DNA from: Flavobacterium sp.
GTDB lineage: Bacteria > Bacteroidota > Bacteroidia > Flavobacteriales > Flavobacteriaceae
Assembly (NCBI GenBank): GCA_016787805.1
Contig: JAEUTY010000016.1
Location: 1-64,000, forward strand
Direction: 5' to 3'
DNA length: 64,000 nt
The notes beneath the pieces were generated by a model that saw only the letters and a list, made by a program, of their open reading frames with translations, was not told the origin of the DNA and made no database searches. A program made the translations under genes and the position numbers. Of the stretch, positions 9,762-18,297 are shown in pieces. Every line of letters starts with the position of its first letter. Position 1 is the first letter of the stretch.

Positions 9762-10247
9762 ATGAGTAATTCGTACAAACTGTCAGTTAATCAAACCACT
9801 ACATTTGATTGGACTGAGAGTGATTTAAAAAAACTTGATGCTATCCAATTGAACAAGAGTCAATTCCATGTTTTAGACAACCATAAACCTTACAAGGTTG
9901 AAATCGTTTCTACAGATTTTATTGCTAAGAAATACACAATTAAAGTTAACAACAACACCTACGAAGTTGCTATTTCTGATGCTTTAGATATTTTAATCCA
10001 AAGTATGGGAATTGAGCGTGGTAGAACCAAGGTGGTCAATGCTATCAAAGCTCCAATGCCTGGATTGATTTTGGAAATTAGTGTTGAGGTTGGTCAAGAA
10101 GTCAAAGAAAACGATCCATTATTGATTTTAGAAGCGATGAAAATGGAAAACAGTTTCCTTTCACCTCGAAACGGAATCATCAAATCAATTGCCGTACAAA
10201 AAGGAATGGCCGTTGATAAAGGACAATTATTAGTTGAATTTGAATAA
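9762..10247 (+). CDS. Biotin carboxyl carrier (biotinyl-domain) subunit of acyl-CoA carboxylase
   Basis: A 161-residue protein whose C-terminal ~75 residues are a biotinyl/lipoyl-attachment domain. The biotin motif is EAMKMEN with Lys127 as the attachment site, preceded by KAPMPGLILEISVEVGQ. The N-terminal half is a short beta-rich region (YKVEIVSTDF, YTIKVNNNTYEVAI) typical of the carrier subunit in Bacteroidetes propionyl/methylmalonyl-type carboxylases. It is the first of three genes (carrier, biotin carboxylase, carboxyltransferase) on the same strand, which together make a complete enzyme. The carrier presents carboxybiotin to the two active sites in the cytosol. Confidence 0.92.
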   Translation: MSNSYKLSVNQTTTFDWTESDLKKLDAIQLNKSQFHVLDNHKPYKVEIVSTDFIAKKYTIKVNNNTYEVAISDALDILIQSMGIERGRTKVVNAIKAPMPGLILEISVEVGQEVKENDPLLILEAMKMENSFLSPRNGIIKSIAVQKGMAVDKGQLLVEFE

Positions 10248-10363
10248 AGAGTAAAGAGGCAAGACCGTTGCACTGAAAGATCGCTTCGTTGCAAGATTAG
10301 CATTTTTTCGTCTTTCTTCTTGCAACGCAGTGGTCTTTCTTCTTTCTTCTAAAAATATAAAAT
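10248..10363. repeat. Intergenic imperfect inverted repeat (GCAAGACC / GGTCTTTC arms)
   Basis: The left part reads AAAGAGGCAAGACCGTTGCA and later CGTTGCAAGA. The right part holds the inverse TCTTGCAACGC and GGTCTTTCTTCTTTC, so the spacer can fold into an imperfect hairpin. The phrase AAAGAGGCAAGA recurs at 50703-50714. It separates the first two carboxylase genes, and no gene is seen in it. Confidence 0.45.
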
Positions 10364-11821
10364 ATGAAAAAAATAACCAAAATATTAGTTGCCAATCGCG
10401 GGGAAATTGCCATTCGCGTGATGAAAACGGCCAAAAAAATGGGCATCAAAACGGTTGCGGTTTTTTCTACTGCCGATCGAAATGCACTTCATGTTAAATA
10501 CGCAGATGAAGCAGTTTGCATTGGCGAAGCTGCCTCAAGTCAATCGTATTTGCGTGGCGATAAAATTGTTGAAGTTTGTAAAGAATTAGGCGTTGACGCA
10601 GTACATCCAGGTTACGGATTTTTAAGTGAAAATGCCGCTTTCGCAGAAGAGTGTGAAAAAAACAACATCATTTTCATCGGACCGAAATCGAAAGCCATCG
10701 AAATGATGGGAAGCAAACTCGCAGCCAAAGAAGCCGTAATGAAATACGATATTCCAATGGTTCCTGGTGTAGATCACGCCATTATTGATGTGGAAGAAGC
10801 CAAGAAAACTGCTAAAGCTGTTGGTTTTCCAATCCTGATTAAAGCATCAGCAGGTGGCGGTGGAAAAGGAATGCGTATTGTAGAAAAAGAAGAAGATTTC
10901 GAATCGCAAATGAACCGTGCGATCTCTGAAGCTATGTCAGCTTTTGGCGATGGATCGGTTTTTATCGAAAAATACGTGACCAAACCGCGCCATATCGAAA
11001 TTCAAATTATGGCCGACAGTCACGGTAATGTATTGTACGTTTTTGAACGCGAATGCAGCATTCAACGTCGCCATCAAAAGGTAGTGGAAGAAGCTCCATC
11101 GTGTATTTTAACACCAGAAAAAAGAAAAGAAATGGGCGAAGCTGCAGTAAAAGTAGCTCGTGCCTGTGATTATTTAGGAGCTGGAACCGTAGAGTTTTTA
11201 ATGGACGCCGATCATAATTTTTATTTCTTAGAAATGAATACACGTTTGCAAGTAGAACATCCTGTAACCGAAATGATTTCAGGTTTGGATTTGGTCGAAT
11301 TGCAAATTCGTGTGGCTAGAGGAGAAGCTCTTGAAATCAAACAAGAAGATTTAGTCATTCATGGTCATGCAATGGAACTTCGTGTATACGCCGAAGATTC
11401 GATGAATGATTTCTTACCGAATGTCGGGTTTTTAAGCAAATATCAACTGCCAGAAGGCGAAGGAATTCGTGTGGATAACGGAATTGAAGAAGGAATGGAC
11501 GTGCCGATTTATTACGATCCAATGCTTTCTAAGTTGGTAACGTATGGTAAAACACGTGAAGAGTCGATTGAGTTGATGATTAAAGCCATCGATAATTACC
11601 ATGTCCAAGGAGTGGCGACAACCTTACCTTTCGGAAAATTTGTAATGCAACACGAGGCATTCCGTTCGGGCGATTTTGACACCGGATTTGTAAAAGCCTA
11701 CTACGATGCTGAAAAATTGAAATCAGCCTTAGACAAAGAAGCTGAAATCGCCGCATTAGTGGCGTTACGTCAGTATGTGGAAGATAAGAAAATTGTACGA
11801 TTACCAATAAATAGTAATTAG
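10364..11821 (+). CDS. accC: Biotin carboxylase subunit of acyl-CoA carboxylase
   Basis: A 485-residue protein with the full biotin carboxylase fold: N-terminal KILVANRGEIAIRVMKTAKK, then HPGYGFLSENAAFAEEC, an ATP-grasp region with the glycine-rich loop KASAGGGGKGMRIV, the catalytic ERECSIQRRHQKVVEEAPS and FLEMNTRLQVEHPVTEMI with the conserved Glu and Arg. It carboxylates biotin on the carrier protein using ATP and bicarbonate. It is about 30-40 residues longer than E. coli AccC, as is common for the propionyl-CoA-type subunit. It is flanked by the carrier and carboxyltransferase genes. The symbol accC is a family label; it may serve propionyl-CoA rather than acetyl-CoA. Confidence 0.93.
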   Translation: MKKITKILVANRGEIAIRVMKTAKKMGIKTVAVFSTADRNALHVKYADEAVCIGEAASSQSYLRGDKIVEVCKELGVDAVHPGYGFLSENAAFAEECEKNNIIFIGPKSKAIEMMGSKLAAKEAVMKYDIPMVPGVDHAIIDVEEAKKTAKAVGFPILIKASAGGGGKGMRIVEKEEDFESQMNRAISEAMSAFGDGSVFIEKYVTKPRHIEIQIMADSHGNVLYVFERECSIQRRHQKVVEEAPSCILTPEKRKEMGEAAVKVARACDYLGAGTVEFLMDADHNFYFLEMNTRLQVEHPVTEMISGLDLVELQIRVARGEALEIKQEDLVIHGHAMELRVYAEDSMNDFLPNVGFLSKYQLPEGEGIRVDNGIEEGMDVPIYYDPMLSKLVTYGKTREESIELMIKAIDNYHVQGVATTLPFGKFVMQHEAFRSGDFDTGFVKAYYDAEKLKSALDKEAEIAALVALRQYVEDKKIVRLPINSN

Positions 11822-11830
11822 AAACAAACG

Positions 11831-11898
11831 CATCGACACATTGACACATTGACACATCGACACATTGACACATTGACAAATTAACTCATTGACACATT
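11831..11898 (+). repeat. 8-bp tandem repeat, unit GACACATT
   Basis: About eight head-to-tail copies of an 8-bp unit, mostly GACACATT with variants GACACATC, GACAAATT and AACTCATT, fill the whole spacer between two carboxylase genes. A second array of related 8-bp units lies at 46948-47141. No spacer-repeat alternation as in CRISPR is present. Confidence 0.8.
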
Positions 11899-11903
11899 AA
11901 ACA

Positions 11904-13445
11904 ATGGAAGACAAAATTAAAATACTCAACGATAAAATTGCTCAAGCCAAATTAGGTGGTGGCGAAAAACGAATTGCTAAACAACACGAAAAAAAGAAAT
12001 TAACCGCTCGCGAACGCGTCGAATATTTACTCGATGAAGGTTCGTTTGAAGAAATCGGAATGTTAGTAACGCATCGAACTACCGATTTCGGAATGGAAAA
12101 AGAAATCTACTACGGCGATGGTGTAATTACAGGTTACGGAACCATCAATGGTAGAGTAGTGTACGTTTTTGCGCAAGATTTCACCGTTTTTGGAGGTGCT
12201 TTGTCAGAAACGCATGCAGAAAAAATTTGTAAGGTTATGGACATGGCTTTACGCAGTGGTGCGCCAATGATTGGTTTGAATGATTCGGGTGGCGCACGTA
12301 TTCAAGAAGGTGTGCGTTCACTTGGAGGTTATGCTGATATTTTTTACCGAAATGTACAATCTAGTGGTGTGATTCCGCAAATTTCGGCTATACTTGGACC
12401 TTGCGCAGGTGGCGCGGTTTATTCGCCAGCGATGACCGATTTTACCATGATGGTAGAAGGAAATAGCTACATGTTTGTAACTGGTCCAAATGTGGTGAAA
12501 ACAGTAACCAATGAAGAAGTAACTTCGGAAGAATTGGGTGGCGCGAGTACGCATTCAACCAAGTCGGGAGTGGCGCATATTACTTCACCTAATGGAGTAG
12601 AATGTTTGGAAGATATTAAAAAATTATTGAGTTATTTACCTCAAAATAATCGAGAAACAACACCTAAAGTGCCTTATGTTTTAGGAGAAGAAAAACGCGA
12701 AAAACTCGATACCATTGTGCCTGATAATGCCAACAAGCCATACGATATGCACGATGTAATTGCTAATATTATCGATGAGGATTCATTCTTCGAAATTCAC
12801 AAAGATTTTGCCGAAAACATTGTGGTTGGGTTTGCTCGCTTGGGCGGAAGAAGTATCGGAATTGTAGCCAATAACCCGAAGTTTTTAGCAGGCTGTTTGG
12901 ATGTGAAAAGTTCAATCAAAGGCGCTCGATTTGTGCGTTTTTGTGACTGTTTCAATATTCCATTACTAGTATTGGAAGATGTTCCAGGTTTCTTGCCAGG
13001 AACCGACCAAGAGTGGAACGGAATCATCGTGCACGGAGCCAAATTGTTGTATGCGTTTAGCGAAGCAACTGTTCCGCGTGTGACTGTAATTACGCGAAAA
13101 GCTTACGGTGGTGCGTATGACGTAATGAACTCCAAACACATTGGCGCCGATATGAATTTTGCTTGGCCAAGTGCCGAAATTGCGGTAATGGGAGCCAAAG
13201 GTGCTTCTGAAATTATTTTCAAAAAAGAAATCAGTGAAGCCGCTGATCCAGCAGCAAAATTATTAGAGAAAGAAGCCGAATACGCAGAATTATTTGCTAA
13301 TCCTTACACGGCGGCGCAACGCGGATTTATCGATGAAGTGATTTTACCTCAAGATACACGAAGAAAATTATTGAAAGCCTTCAGTATGCTCGAAAATAAA
13401 GTGGTAGATACACCCAAACGCAAACACGGTAATATTCCGTTGTAA
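11904..13445 (+). CDS. Acyl-CoA carboxylase carboxyltransferase subunit (propionyl-CoA carboxylase beta type)
   Basis: A 513-residue two-domain crotonase-fold carboxyltransferase. The N-terminus ([23 protein letters not shown]) is the classical start of PccB-type subunits. Domain one has [19 protein letters not shown] and [14 protein letters not shown], which make an oxyanion hole. Domain two has [20 protein letters not shown] and [20 protein letters not shown]. This is the single-chain carboxyltransferase (not split AccA/AccD), used for propionyl-CoA or related acyl-CoAs. It moves CO2 from carboxybiotin to the acyl-CoA. The operon ends here; two hairpins follow. Exact acyl specificity cannot be decided by eye. 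Confidence 0.92.
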   Translation: MEDKIKILNDKIAQAKLGGGEKRIAKQHEKKKLTARERVEYLLDEGSFEEIGMLVTHRTTDFGMEKEIYYGDGVITGYGTINGRVVYVFAQDFTVFGGALSETHAEKICKVMDMALRSGAPMIGLNDSGGARIQEGVRSLGGYADIFYRNVQSSGVIPQISAILGPCAGGAVYSPAMTDFTMMVEGNSYMFVTGPNVVKTVTNEEVTSEELGGASTHSTKSGVAHITSPNGVECLEDIKKLLSYLPQNNRETTPKVPYVLGEEKREKLDTIVPDNANKPYDMHDVIANIIDEDSFFEIHKDFAENIVVGFARLGGRSIGIVANNPKFLAGCLDVKSSIKGARFVRFCDCFNIPLLVLEDVPGFLPGTDQEWNGIIVHGAKLLYAFSEATVPRVTVITRKAYGGAYDVMNSKHIGADMNFAWPSAEIAVMGAKGASEIIFKKEISEAADPAAKLLEKEAEYAELFANPYTAAQRGFIDEVILPQDTRRKLLKAFSMLENKVVDTPKRKHGNIPL

Positions 13446-13450
13446 AGGCT

Positions 13451-13477
13451 CCTAACAGGTTTTCAAAACCTGTTAGG
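13451..13477. repeat. Perfect 27-nt palindrome (CCTAACAGG...CCTGTTAGG)
   Basis: CCTAACAGGTTTT, one C, then AAAACCTGTTAGG: 13 perfectly paired bases on each side. It comes 5 nt after the carboxyltransferase stop. It has no poly-T tail, so it may be an mRNA 3' end hairpin or a dispersed palindrome rather than a terminator. Confidence 0.7.
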
Positions 13478-13523
13478 TTAGATTTGAAATTGATTTAAGA
13501 TGGATTAATTTTCAGAACAAATA

Positions 13524-13555
13524 AAAAAAGCAGGAAGTCCAATTCCTGCTTTTTT
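13524..13555. terminator. Bidirectional rho-independent terminator
   Basis: The hairpin AGCAGGAA (13529-13536) / TTCCTGCT (13543-13550) is flanked by A-run and T-run on both sides, so it works for both converging genes: the carboxylase operon and the superoxide dismutase gene. Confidence 0.85.
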
Positions 13556-13574
13556 ATTGATAATTCTATTGTTT

Positions 13575-14576
13575 TTAATGATCTTCATCCGAACACAAAC
13601 CTACAATTTCATGAAATACATCGTGTAATTTGGTTAGAGCTTCGGTAATTTCTTTGTCTGATTTTTTGCTTTTTACTAGTTTGTCTAACTTTTTACTATC
13701 AGTAGCTAATTTTTGAACAGCAGTCACAACTTCTTTTTTATTAAATTCAGCAGGAATGGTTGATTTTACTAATGCTTCAGCTTTTTGAACCATTTCGCCA
13801 CTGCGTTCTTTAATTGGTTGTAAGTTGCCTTCTTCACTTGGGTGAAACGTTTGCGACATTACTTTATGAAACTCTTTTAACTGTGGCCAATTATCAAATT
13901 TGCTTTTCTTTTTGGGCATAGCGTTCGTATAATAATTACTCACTTCCGACCAATTGATTACATTCCAAATGGCAGCCAAATAATCGGCGCGTTTGTTTTG
14001 GTATTTTAAATAATACGCGTGTTCCCAAACATCGATACCTAAAATTGGAGTTCCTTTGTTTTCGGCAATATCCATTAATGGATTGTCTTGATTGGCAGTT
14101 GAACAAACCGCTAATTTTCCGTTGGCATCAACATACAACCAAGCCCAACCTGAACCAAATCGTGTGGCTGCGGCTGCATTTAATTTCTCTTTTAAAGCAT
14201 CTATTGAACCAAATGATTCGTTGATGGCTTTTTCCAAATCAGCTGAAGGTTTTGTGTCTTTTTGGGGCGTTAAAACGGTCCAAAATAATTCGTGATTAAA
14301 ATGTCCGCCTGCATTGTTGCGAATAGCTTGACTGAATTTTGAAACATTAGCAAAAATTTCGGTAATGCTCATTTTTTCAGCATCAGTTCCTACAACTGCT
14401 ACGTTTAAGTTTTTGATGTAGGCTGCGTGGTGTTTGCTGTAATGAATTTCCATCGTTTGTGCATCAATAAATGGTTCTAATGCGTTGTAAGCGTATGGCA
14501 ACGGTTTTTGTGTAAACTGTGCAGAAACGCTAATGCAGATGAAAAATAAAATGGGTAAAAAAAGGTTTTTTTTCAT
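13575..14576 (-). CDS. Exported Fe/Mn superoxide dismutase with C-terminal extension
   Basis: A 333-residue protein with a signal peptide (MKKNLFLPILFFICISVSAQ). Residues ~23-220 are a full SodA/SodB fold. The metal ligands are H45 (MEIHYSKHH), a His in GGHFNHELFW, and Asp and His in DVWEHAYYLKY; GGH before NHELFW resembles Mn-type enzymes. It should dismutate superoxide in the periplasm. A normal enzyme is ~200 residues; here ~110 further residues follow, rich in Lys and helical, with no recognised domain. The gene stands alone. Metal choice cannot be settled by eye. Confidence 0.9.
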   Translation of the reverse strand: MKKNLFLPILFFICISVSAQFTQKPLPYAYNALEPFIDAQTMEIHYSKHHAAYIKNLNVAVVGTDAEKMSITEIFANVSKFSQAIRNNAGGHFNHELFWTVLTPQKDTKPSADLEKAINESFGSIDALKEKLNAAAATRFGSGWAWLYVDANGKLAVCSTANQDNPLMDIAENKGTPILGIDVWEHAYYLKYQNKRADYLAAIWNVINWSEVSNYYTNAMPKKKSKFDNWPQLKEFHKVMSQTFHPSEEGNLQPIKERSGEMVQKAEALVKSTIPAEFNKKEVVTAVQKLATDSKKLDKLVKSKKSDKEITEALTKLHDVFHEIVGLCSDEDH

Positions 14577-14646
14577 TGTATTAATGGTTTAATTGTAATT
14601 TAAAAGGTTAAAAAAGAGAACAATTTAGTTGTCTTTTTTTGATATA

Positions 14647-14654
14647 CAAAGGTA
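14647..14654 (-). promoter_or_regulatory. -7 promoter box (minus strand TACCTTTG)
   Basis: CAAAGGTA on the plus strand is TACCTTTG on the minus strand. It lies about 70 nt before the superoxide dismutase start. Confidence 0.5.
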
Positions 14655-14751
14655 CATGTTTTGATTTGTTGTTGTTTGCAAGATTAACAGTTTCTTGGCT
14701 GAATTAAGCTAAAATTTAGAATTACTGATTTTGTGTACGACGTTCCTTCTT

Positions 14752-14795
14752 TAACCCCGATCCCGTTGTGACCAACGGGACGAGAAACGGGAATA
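14752..14795 (+). repeat. Diverged copy of the CCCCGAT...CGGGA dispersed element
   Basis: Starts TAACCCCGAT and contains TCCCGTTG / CAACGGGA (14761-14768 and 14773-14780), a perfect 8-bp stem, then ACGGGAATACGG. It is the most divergent of five copies in the window. It lies within a 387-nt gene-free region (14577-14963) where nothing else but promoter-like sequence is seen. Confidence 0.45.
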
Positions 14796-14963
14796 CGGAT
14801 TACAAGAAAGCCCAAACCATACGCTCCAAATAATCCATTAACAACCATTAGTTTAGCCTATTTTAGTTTAATTTTAAGTTAAAAAGTCGAGTAAAAACGG
14901 CTTTTTTTGCTAACTTGCGGCACTTTTTAATGGTGCGTTGGTGCCCAAAATCTCACTTTATTC

Positions 14964-16109
14964 ATGCATTTTTTTAAGTTTTTTAGTGTTGTATTGTTGT
15001 TGTCTTGTGGTAGTGTTTTCGGCCAGAAAATCATTAAACATAAGGTAAAATCGGGCGAATCGATTTACTCAATTGCGCGCCAATACGATGTGACTGAGAA
15101 AGAAATTTACGAGTGGAATCCGAAGTTGAAAGGTAAAGTTTTGGGTTTGAAAACGATTGTTGAGATTCAGAACAAAAAATTCAAAGAAGAAGAGAAGAAG
15201 CCAAAGGAAAAGAAAAAAGAAGAAGTTGTCATTGTTCCTGCTTTGACTTCTTCGAATGAACCTTATATTATTCACACTGTTAGTGCTAAAGAAACATTGT
15301 ACAGTTTGTCAAAGCAATACGGTATTTCGATGGAAGAAATTTGCGAATTGAATCCCGAATTGAAAACAGGGAATTTGAAAAAAGGTGCTAAGTTGAAGTT
15401 TCCCAATACGATAAAAATAGTTGACACGAATGACCAAATAAAAGCACCAAAATCGGTTGTAATTCCTGAACCTATTGAGACTGTTAGTACAACAAACGTG
15501 ATTCACAAAGTACAACCTAAGGAAACTTTGTACCGAATTTCAAAAAAGTATGGTGTTTCGGTGAGTGAATTGCAACGATTGAATCCGACTGTAACTTCGG
15601 GTTTGCCTGTTGGTTTTGATTTGGTGGTAAAAAAAGGTTCGAGTCAAGTAGTTGAAACTCCAAAAGCTATTGAAGAAACTCCAGTAAAAACGGTTGAAGT
15701 AGCGCCACTTTCGATGGAAAACATGAGCAAGGCTGATTTTTTAATAGCCAAAGCTTCTCAACACCTTGGAACACGTTATAGAAGCGGAGGAACTTCGCCA
15801 GGCGGATTTGATTGTTCGGGTTTGATGATTGCAACTTTTCAAGAAATTGAAATGAAATTGCCTAGAACTTCACGCGAGCAATCCAATTATGGAGTAAGTA
15901 TTGATCGTTCGCAAGCCCAAAAAGGCGATTTGATTTTCTTTACAACCAATGGTCGCGGTAACATCAATCACGTTGGAATGGTTACTGAAGTTATTGGAGA
16001 TGAAATCAAATTCATACACTCGTCCATTCAAGCTGGAGTGATTATTTCTTCTACCAAAGAAGATTATTACGCCAAGCGGTTTGTGAAAGTAAACCGGGTT
16101 TTAGAGTAG
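14964..16109 (+). CDS. Secreted LysM / NlpC-P60 peptidoglycan endopeptidase
   Basis: A 381-residue protein with a signal peptide that ends near a Cys (VVLLLSCGSVFGQ), so it may be a lipoprotein. Three LysM domains lie at residues ~22-68 (IKHKVKSGESIYSIARQYDV), ~99-145 (HTVSAKETLYSLSKQYGI) and ~177-225 (HKVQPKETLYRISKKYGV). A Lys/Glu-rich linker separates the first two. The NlpC/P60 (C40) peptidase domain occupies ~258-378, with nucleophile Cys in GGFDCSGLMI, the catalytic His in NINHVGMV, and the third residue in FIHSS. It should cut stem peptides of cell-wall peptidoglycan while bound through the LysM domains. It stands alone, convergent with the response regulator. Confidence 0.92.
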   Translation: MHFFKFFSVVLLLSCGSVFGQKIIKHKVKSGESIYSIARQYDVTEKEIYEWNPKLKGKVLGLKTIVEIQNKKFKEEEKKPKEKKKEEVVIVPALTSSNEPYIIHTVSAKETLYSLSKQYGISMEEICELNPELKTGNLKKGAKLKFPNTIKIVDTNDQIKAPKSVVIPEPIETVSTTNVIHKVQPKETLYRISKKYGVSVSELQRLNPTVTSGLPVGFDLVVKKGSSQVVETPKAIEETPVKTVEVAPLSMENMSKADFLIAKASQHLGTRYRSGGTSPGGFDCSGLMIATFQEIEMKLPRTSREQSNYGVSIDRSQAQKGDLIFFTTNGRGNINHVGMVTEVIGDEIKFIHSSIQAGVIISSTKEDYYAKRFVKVNRVLE

Positions 16110-16796
16110 TTATTCGACAGAGAATTTGAATCCGATTCCGTGTAAGTTTTCGATGGCGATGCCTTTTTCGTTGGCTAAAATTTTGCGCAAGCGAGAAATG
16201 AAAACATCCAAACTTCTTCCCATAAAATAATCGTCGTTGCCCCAAAGAGATTTCAGTATTTCTTCGCGTTTTAGTACTACGTTTTTATTATCTAGGAAAA
16301 GTTTTAATAAATCCGATTCGCGTTGCGTGAGCGATATTTTTTCGGTATCGGTAAAAACTAAGTAATTTTTGCAATCAAATTGGTATTTGCCTACAGTGTA
16401 ATTACTTTTTTCTGCAGCTTTAGTATTTTTTTGAGAGCGTTTCAGAAACACTTCTATTTTGAGTAATAATTCCTCAATGCTAAAAGGTTTTACCAAATAA
16501 TCGTCAGCTCCAAGGCGCAAACCTTTAATACGATCTTCTTTTAAAGTTTTGGCCGATAGAAAAATAATGGGCACTTCGGCATTGATTTCGCGTACTTTTT
16601 CAGCCAAATCAAAACCATCCATTTTGGGCATCATAATGTCAAAAATACAAATGTCAAACGTTCCTTTTTTAAAAGTTTCCAAACAATGAGCTCCGTCGGT
16701 ACAATGTGTTACATCGTAATGTTGTTCGAGGTTGTCTTTGGTTAAAAACGCTAAGGTTTCATCGTCTTCTGCGTACAGGATTTTATATTTTGTCAT
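16110..16796 (-). CDS. OmpR-family response regulator (RprY-like)
   Basis: A 228-residue protein: receiver domain with acidic pair E10/D11-D12 and phosphoacceptor D53 (CIFDIMMPKMDGF), and the conserved Lys in YLVKPF. A winged-helix DNA-binding domain follows (LTQRESDLLKLFLDNKNVVLKREEIL, then SLDVFISRLRKIL). It is downstream of the sensor kinase, 51 nt away on the same strand, and forms a two-component pair. The length and motifs resemble RprY of Bacteroides. Target genes are not visible here. Confidence 0.9.
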   Translation of the reverse strand: MTKYKILYAEDDETLAFLTKDNLEQHYDVTHCTDGAHCLETFKKGTFDICIFDIMMPKMDGFDLAEKVREINAEVPIIFLSAKTLKEDRIKGLRLGADDYLVKPFSIEELLLKIEVFLKRSQKNTKAAEKSNYTVGKYQFDCKNYLVFTDTEKISLTQRESDLLKLFLDNKNVVLKREEILKSLWGNDDYFMGRSLDVFISRLRKILANEKGIAIENLHGIGFKFSVE

Positions 16797-16847
16797 AGTT
16801 AAAATGTTGTCATTAACGAATCAATATTTTATGTTTTTTGAATACAA

Positions 16848-18101
16848 TCATTTCGGAATCACAATCGAAACAGTTATTCCTTTGTTGTTGTTGTTGGTAG
16901 CAAAAATTTTCCATTTGTGCTGTGTACATATTTTTTTTACATAATACAAACCCAAGCCAAATCCGTTAACTTCGTTGCTTTTGGTGCTTGGAATTCGGTA
17001 AAATTTGTCAAATATAAAGTTGATGTTTTTATTCGAAACACCAATTCCGTTATCCGAAAAATCCAATTGAATTTGGTTGTTGTTTTCGGTAATTGTGATG
17101 TTAATTTCGGGATTTTCTTCGCAATATTTAATTGAATTATCGAGTAAATTATAAATGATATTTGTAAAATGAAACTCGTCGGCTTGAACTATGAATTCTT
17201 TTTGAGCAAAAATTGTAACCTTTAATTCAGGTTTTTTGAGTTGTAAATTATCAATTACATCTTTGATTACAGGAACAACATTTATAGCGGTAATTTTCAT
17301 CTTCATTGGTTCATTGTCGGATTTGGCAATGTTCAAAATTTGCTCAATATGGCTGTTGAGTTTTTTACTTTGATTGATGATGATTTCGGTATATTTTTCG
17401 AGTTTTTCATCTTTTTGAATGCTTTCCTGTTTGTTTAAATAACTGGAAGCAAGTAGGATAGAAGATAAAGGAGTTTTGAACTCGTGCGTCATGTTGTTAA
17501 TAAAATCGCGTTGGAGTTCGGAATATTTTTTTTGTTGAATGATAGTATAAATTGAATATACATAAATCAACATTACGACTATTAGTGCAAATGATAAAAA
17601 TAACCAAAATCGAAGAGAGCTTAATAAATACGAGGTTTCATTTGGAAATCGCACAGCAAAATAGTAAACTAAATTTTCGTGTTTAGGAAAATAGACATCT
17701 TTTTTATCTGACTTTTTATTTGAAACTGAAATGTAGTTACCATAAACCATTTCGTCGCTTTCACAGTTGTACATCGCGTATTCATAATCGGTGTTGATAT
17801 TGAATTTGGCGAATTCTGATTTGAGGTAATATTCGAGTATATCAGGTTGAAAATCGTTTTCTACATTAACAATATAATAATCGTTGGCTACTTTTTGAAT
17901 AGGATTATTGACAGGCAATTCGCTATTAGAGCTTTTGTAGAGTTTTTTGACTACTTCGAGCAGGGCAACATGCGTTTTTTGTGAAAATTTTTGTTCCTCA
18001 ACAGTAAAAGCTTCTCGAGTCCAAAGTAACTGGGCAATCAAGATGCCTACGGTTGCAATGAGTCCGAGTACTATAATGGTATTGAGGTTTTTAGTTTTCA
18101 C
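16848..18101 (-). CDS. Membrane sensor histidine kinase (RprX-like)
   Basis: A 417-residue kinase with a first membrane helix at ~10-28, a periplasmic sensor region of ~130 residues, and a second helix near 160-185. It continues with HisKA (MTHEFKTPLSSILLASSYL, phosphoacceptor His), an N box (NLLDNSIKYC), G1 DNGIGVSN and G2 GFGLGLYYVK. It should phosphorylate the regulator encoded just downstream. The sensor region carries no named domain. The ligand is unknown. Confidence 0.9.
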   Translation of the reverse strand: MKTKNLNTIIVLGLIATVGILIAQLLWTREAFTVEEQKFSQKTHVALLEVVKKLYKSSNSELPVNNPIQKVANDYYIVNVENDFQPDILEYYLKSEFAKFNINTDYEYAMYNCESDEMVYGNYISVSNKKSDKKDVYFPKHENLVYYFAVRFPNETSYLLSSLRFWLFLSFALIVVMLIYVYSIYTIIQQKKYSELQRDFINNMTHEFKTPLSSILLASSYLNKQESIQKDEKLEKYTEIIINQSKKLNSHIEQILNIAKSDNEPMKMKITAINVVPVIKDVIDNLQLKKPELKVTIFAQKEFIVQADEFHFTNIIYNLLDNSIKYCEENPEINITITENNNQIQLDFSDNGIGVSNKNINFIFDKFYRIPSTKSNEVNGFGLGLYYVKKICTQHKWKIFATNNNNKGITVSIVIPK

Positions 18102-18124
18102 TACTTTTTATTTTTTAATCCTTT

Positions 18125-18132
18125 CAAAAATA
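18125..18132 (-). promoter_or_regulatory. -7 promoter box (minus strand TATTTTTG)
   Basis: CAAAAATA on the plus strand gives TATTTTTG on the minus strand, 23 nt before the sensor kinase ATG; the natural promoter for the kinase-regulator pair. Confidence 0.5.
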
Positions 18133-18217
18133 CTTAAAAAAATGGATGTAAATAGTAGTTAACAAGTCATTAACAAACATTTGAAACCACTTAACAAGTT
18201 GTAAATAGTTAGCAGCT

Positions 18218-18225
18218 TATATTTG
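18218..18225 (+). promoter_or_regulatory. Promoter: TTG (18199-18201) and TATATTTG
   Basis: TATATTTG is a full match to TAnnTTTG. A TTG 16 nt upstream can serve as the -33 box. The ATG of the DUF1573 gene follows 72 nt after. Confidence 0.6.
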
Positions 18226-18297
18226 TATCGTTGAATTATAGTTAGTATATGATTCATCAGAAACGAAAAAAATAATAACTTAAATAAAAACAAAATT

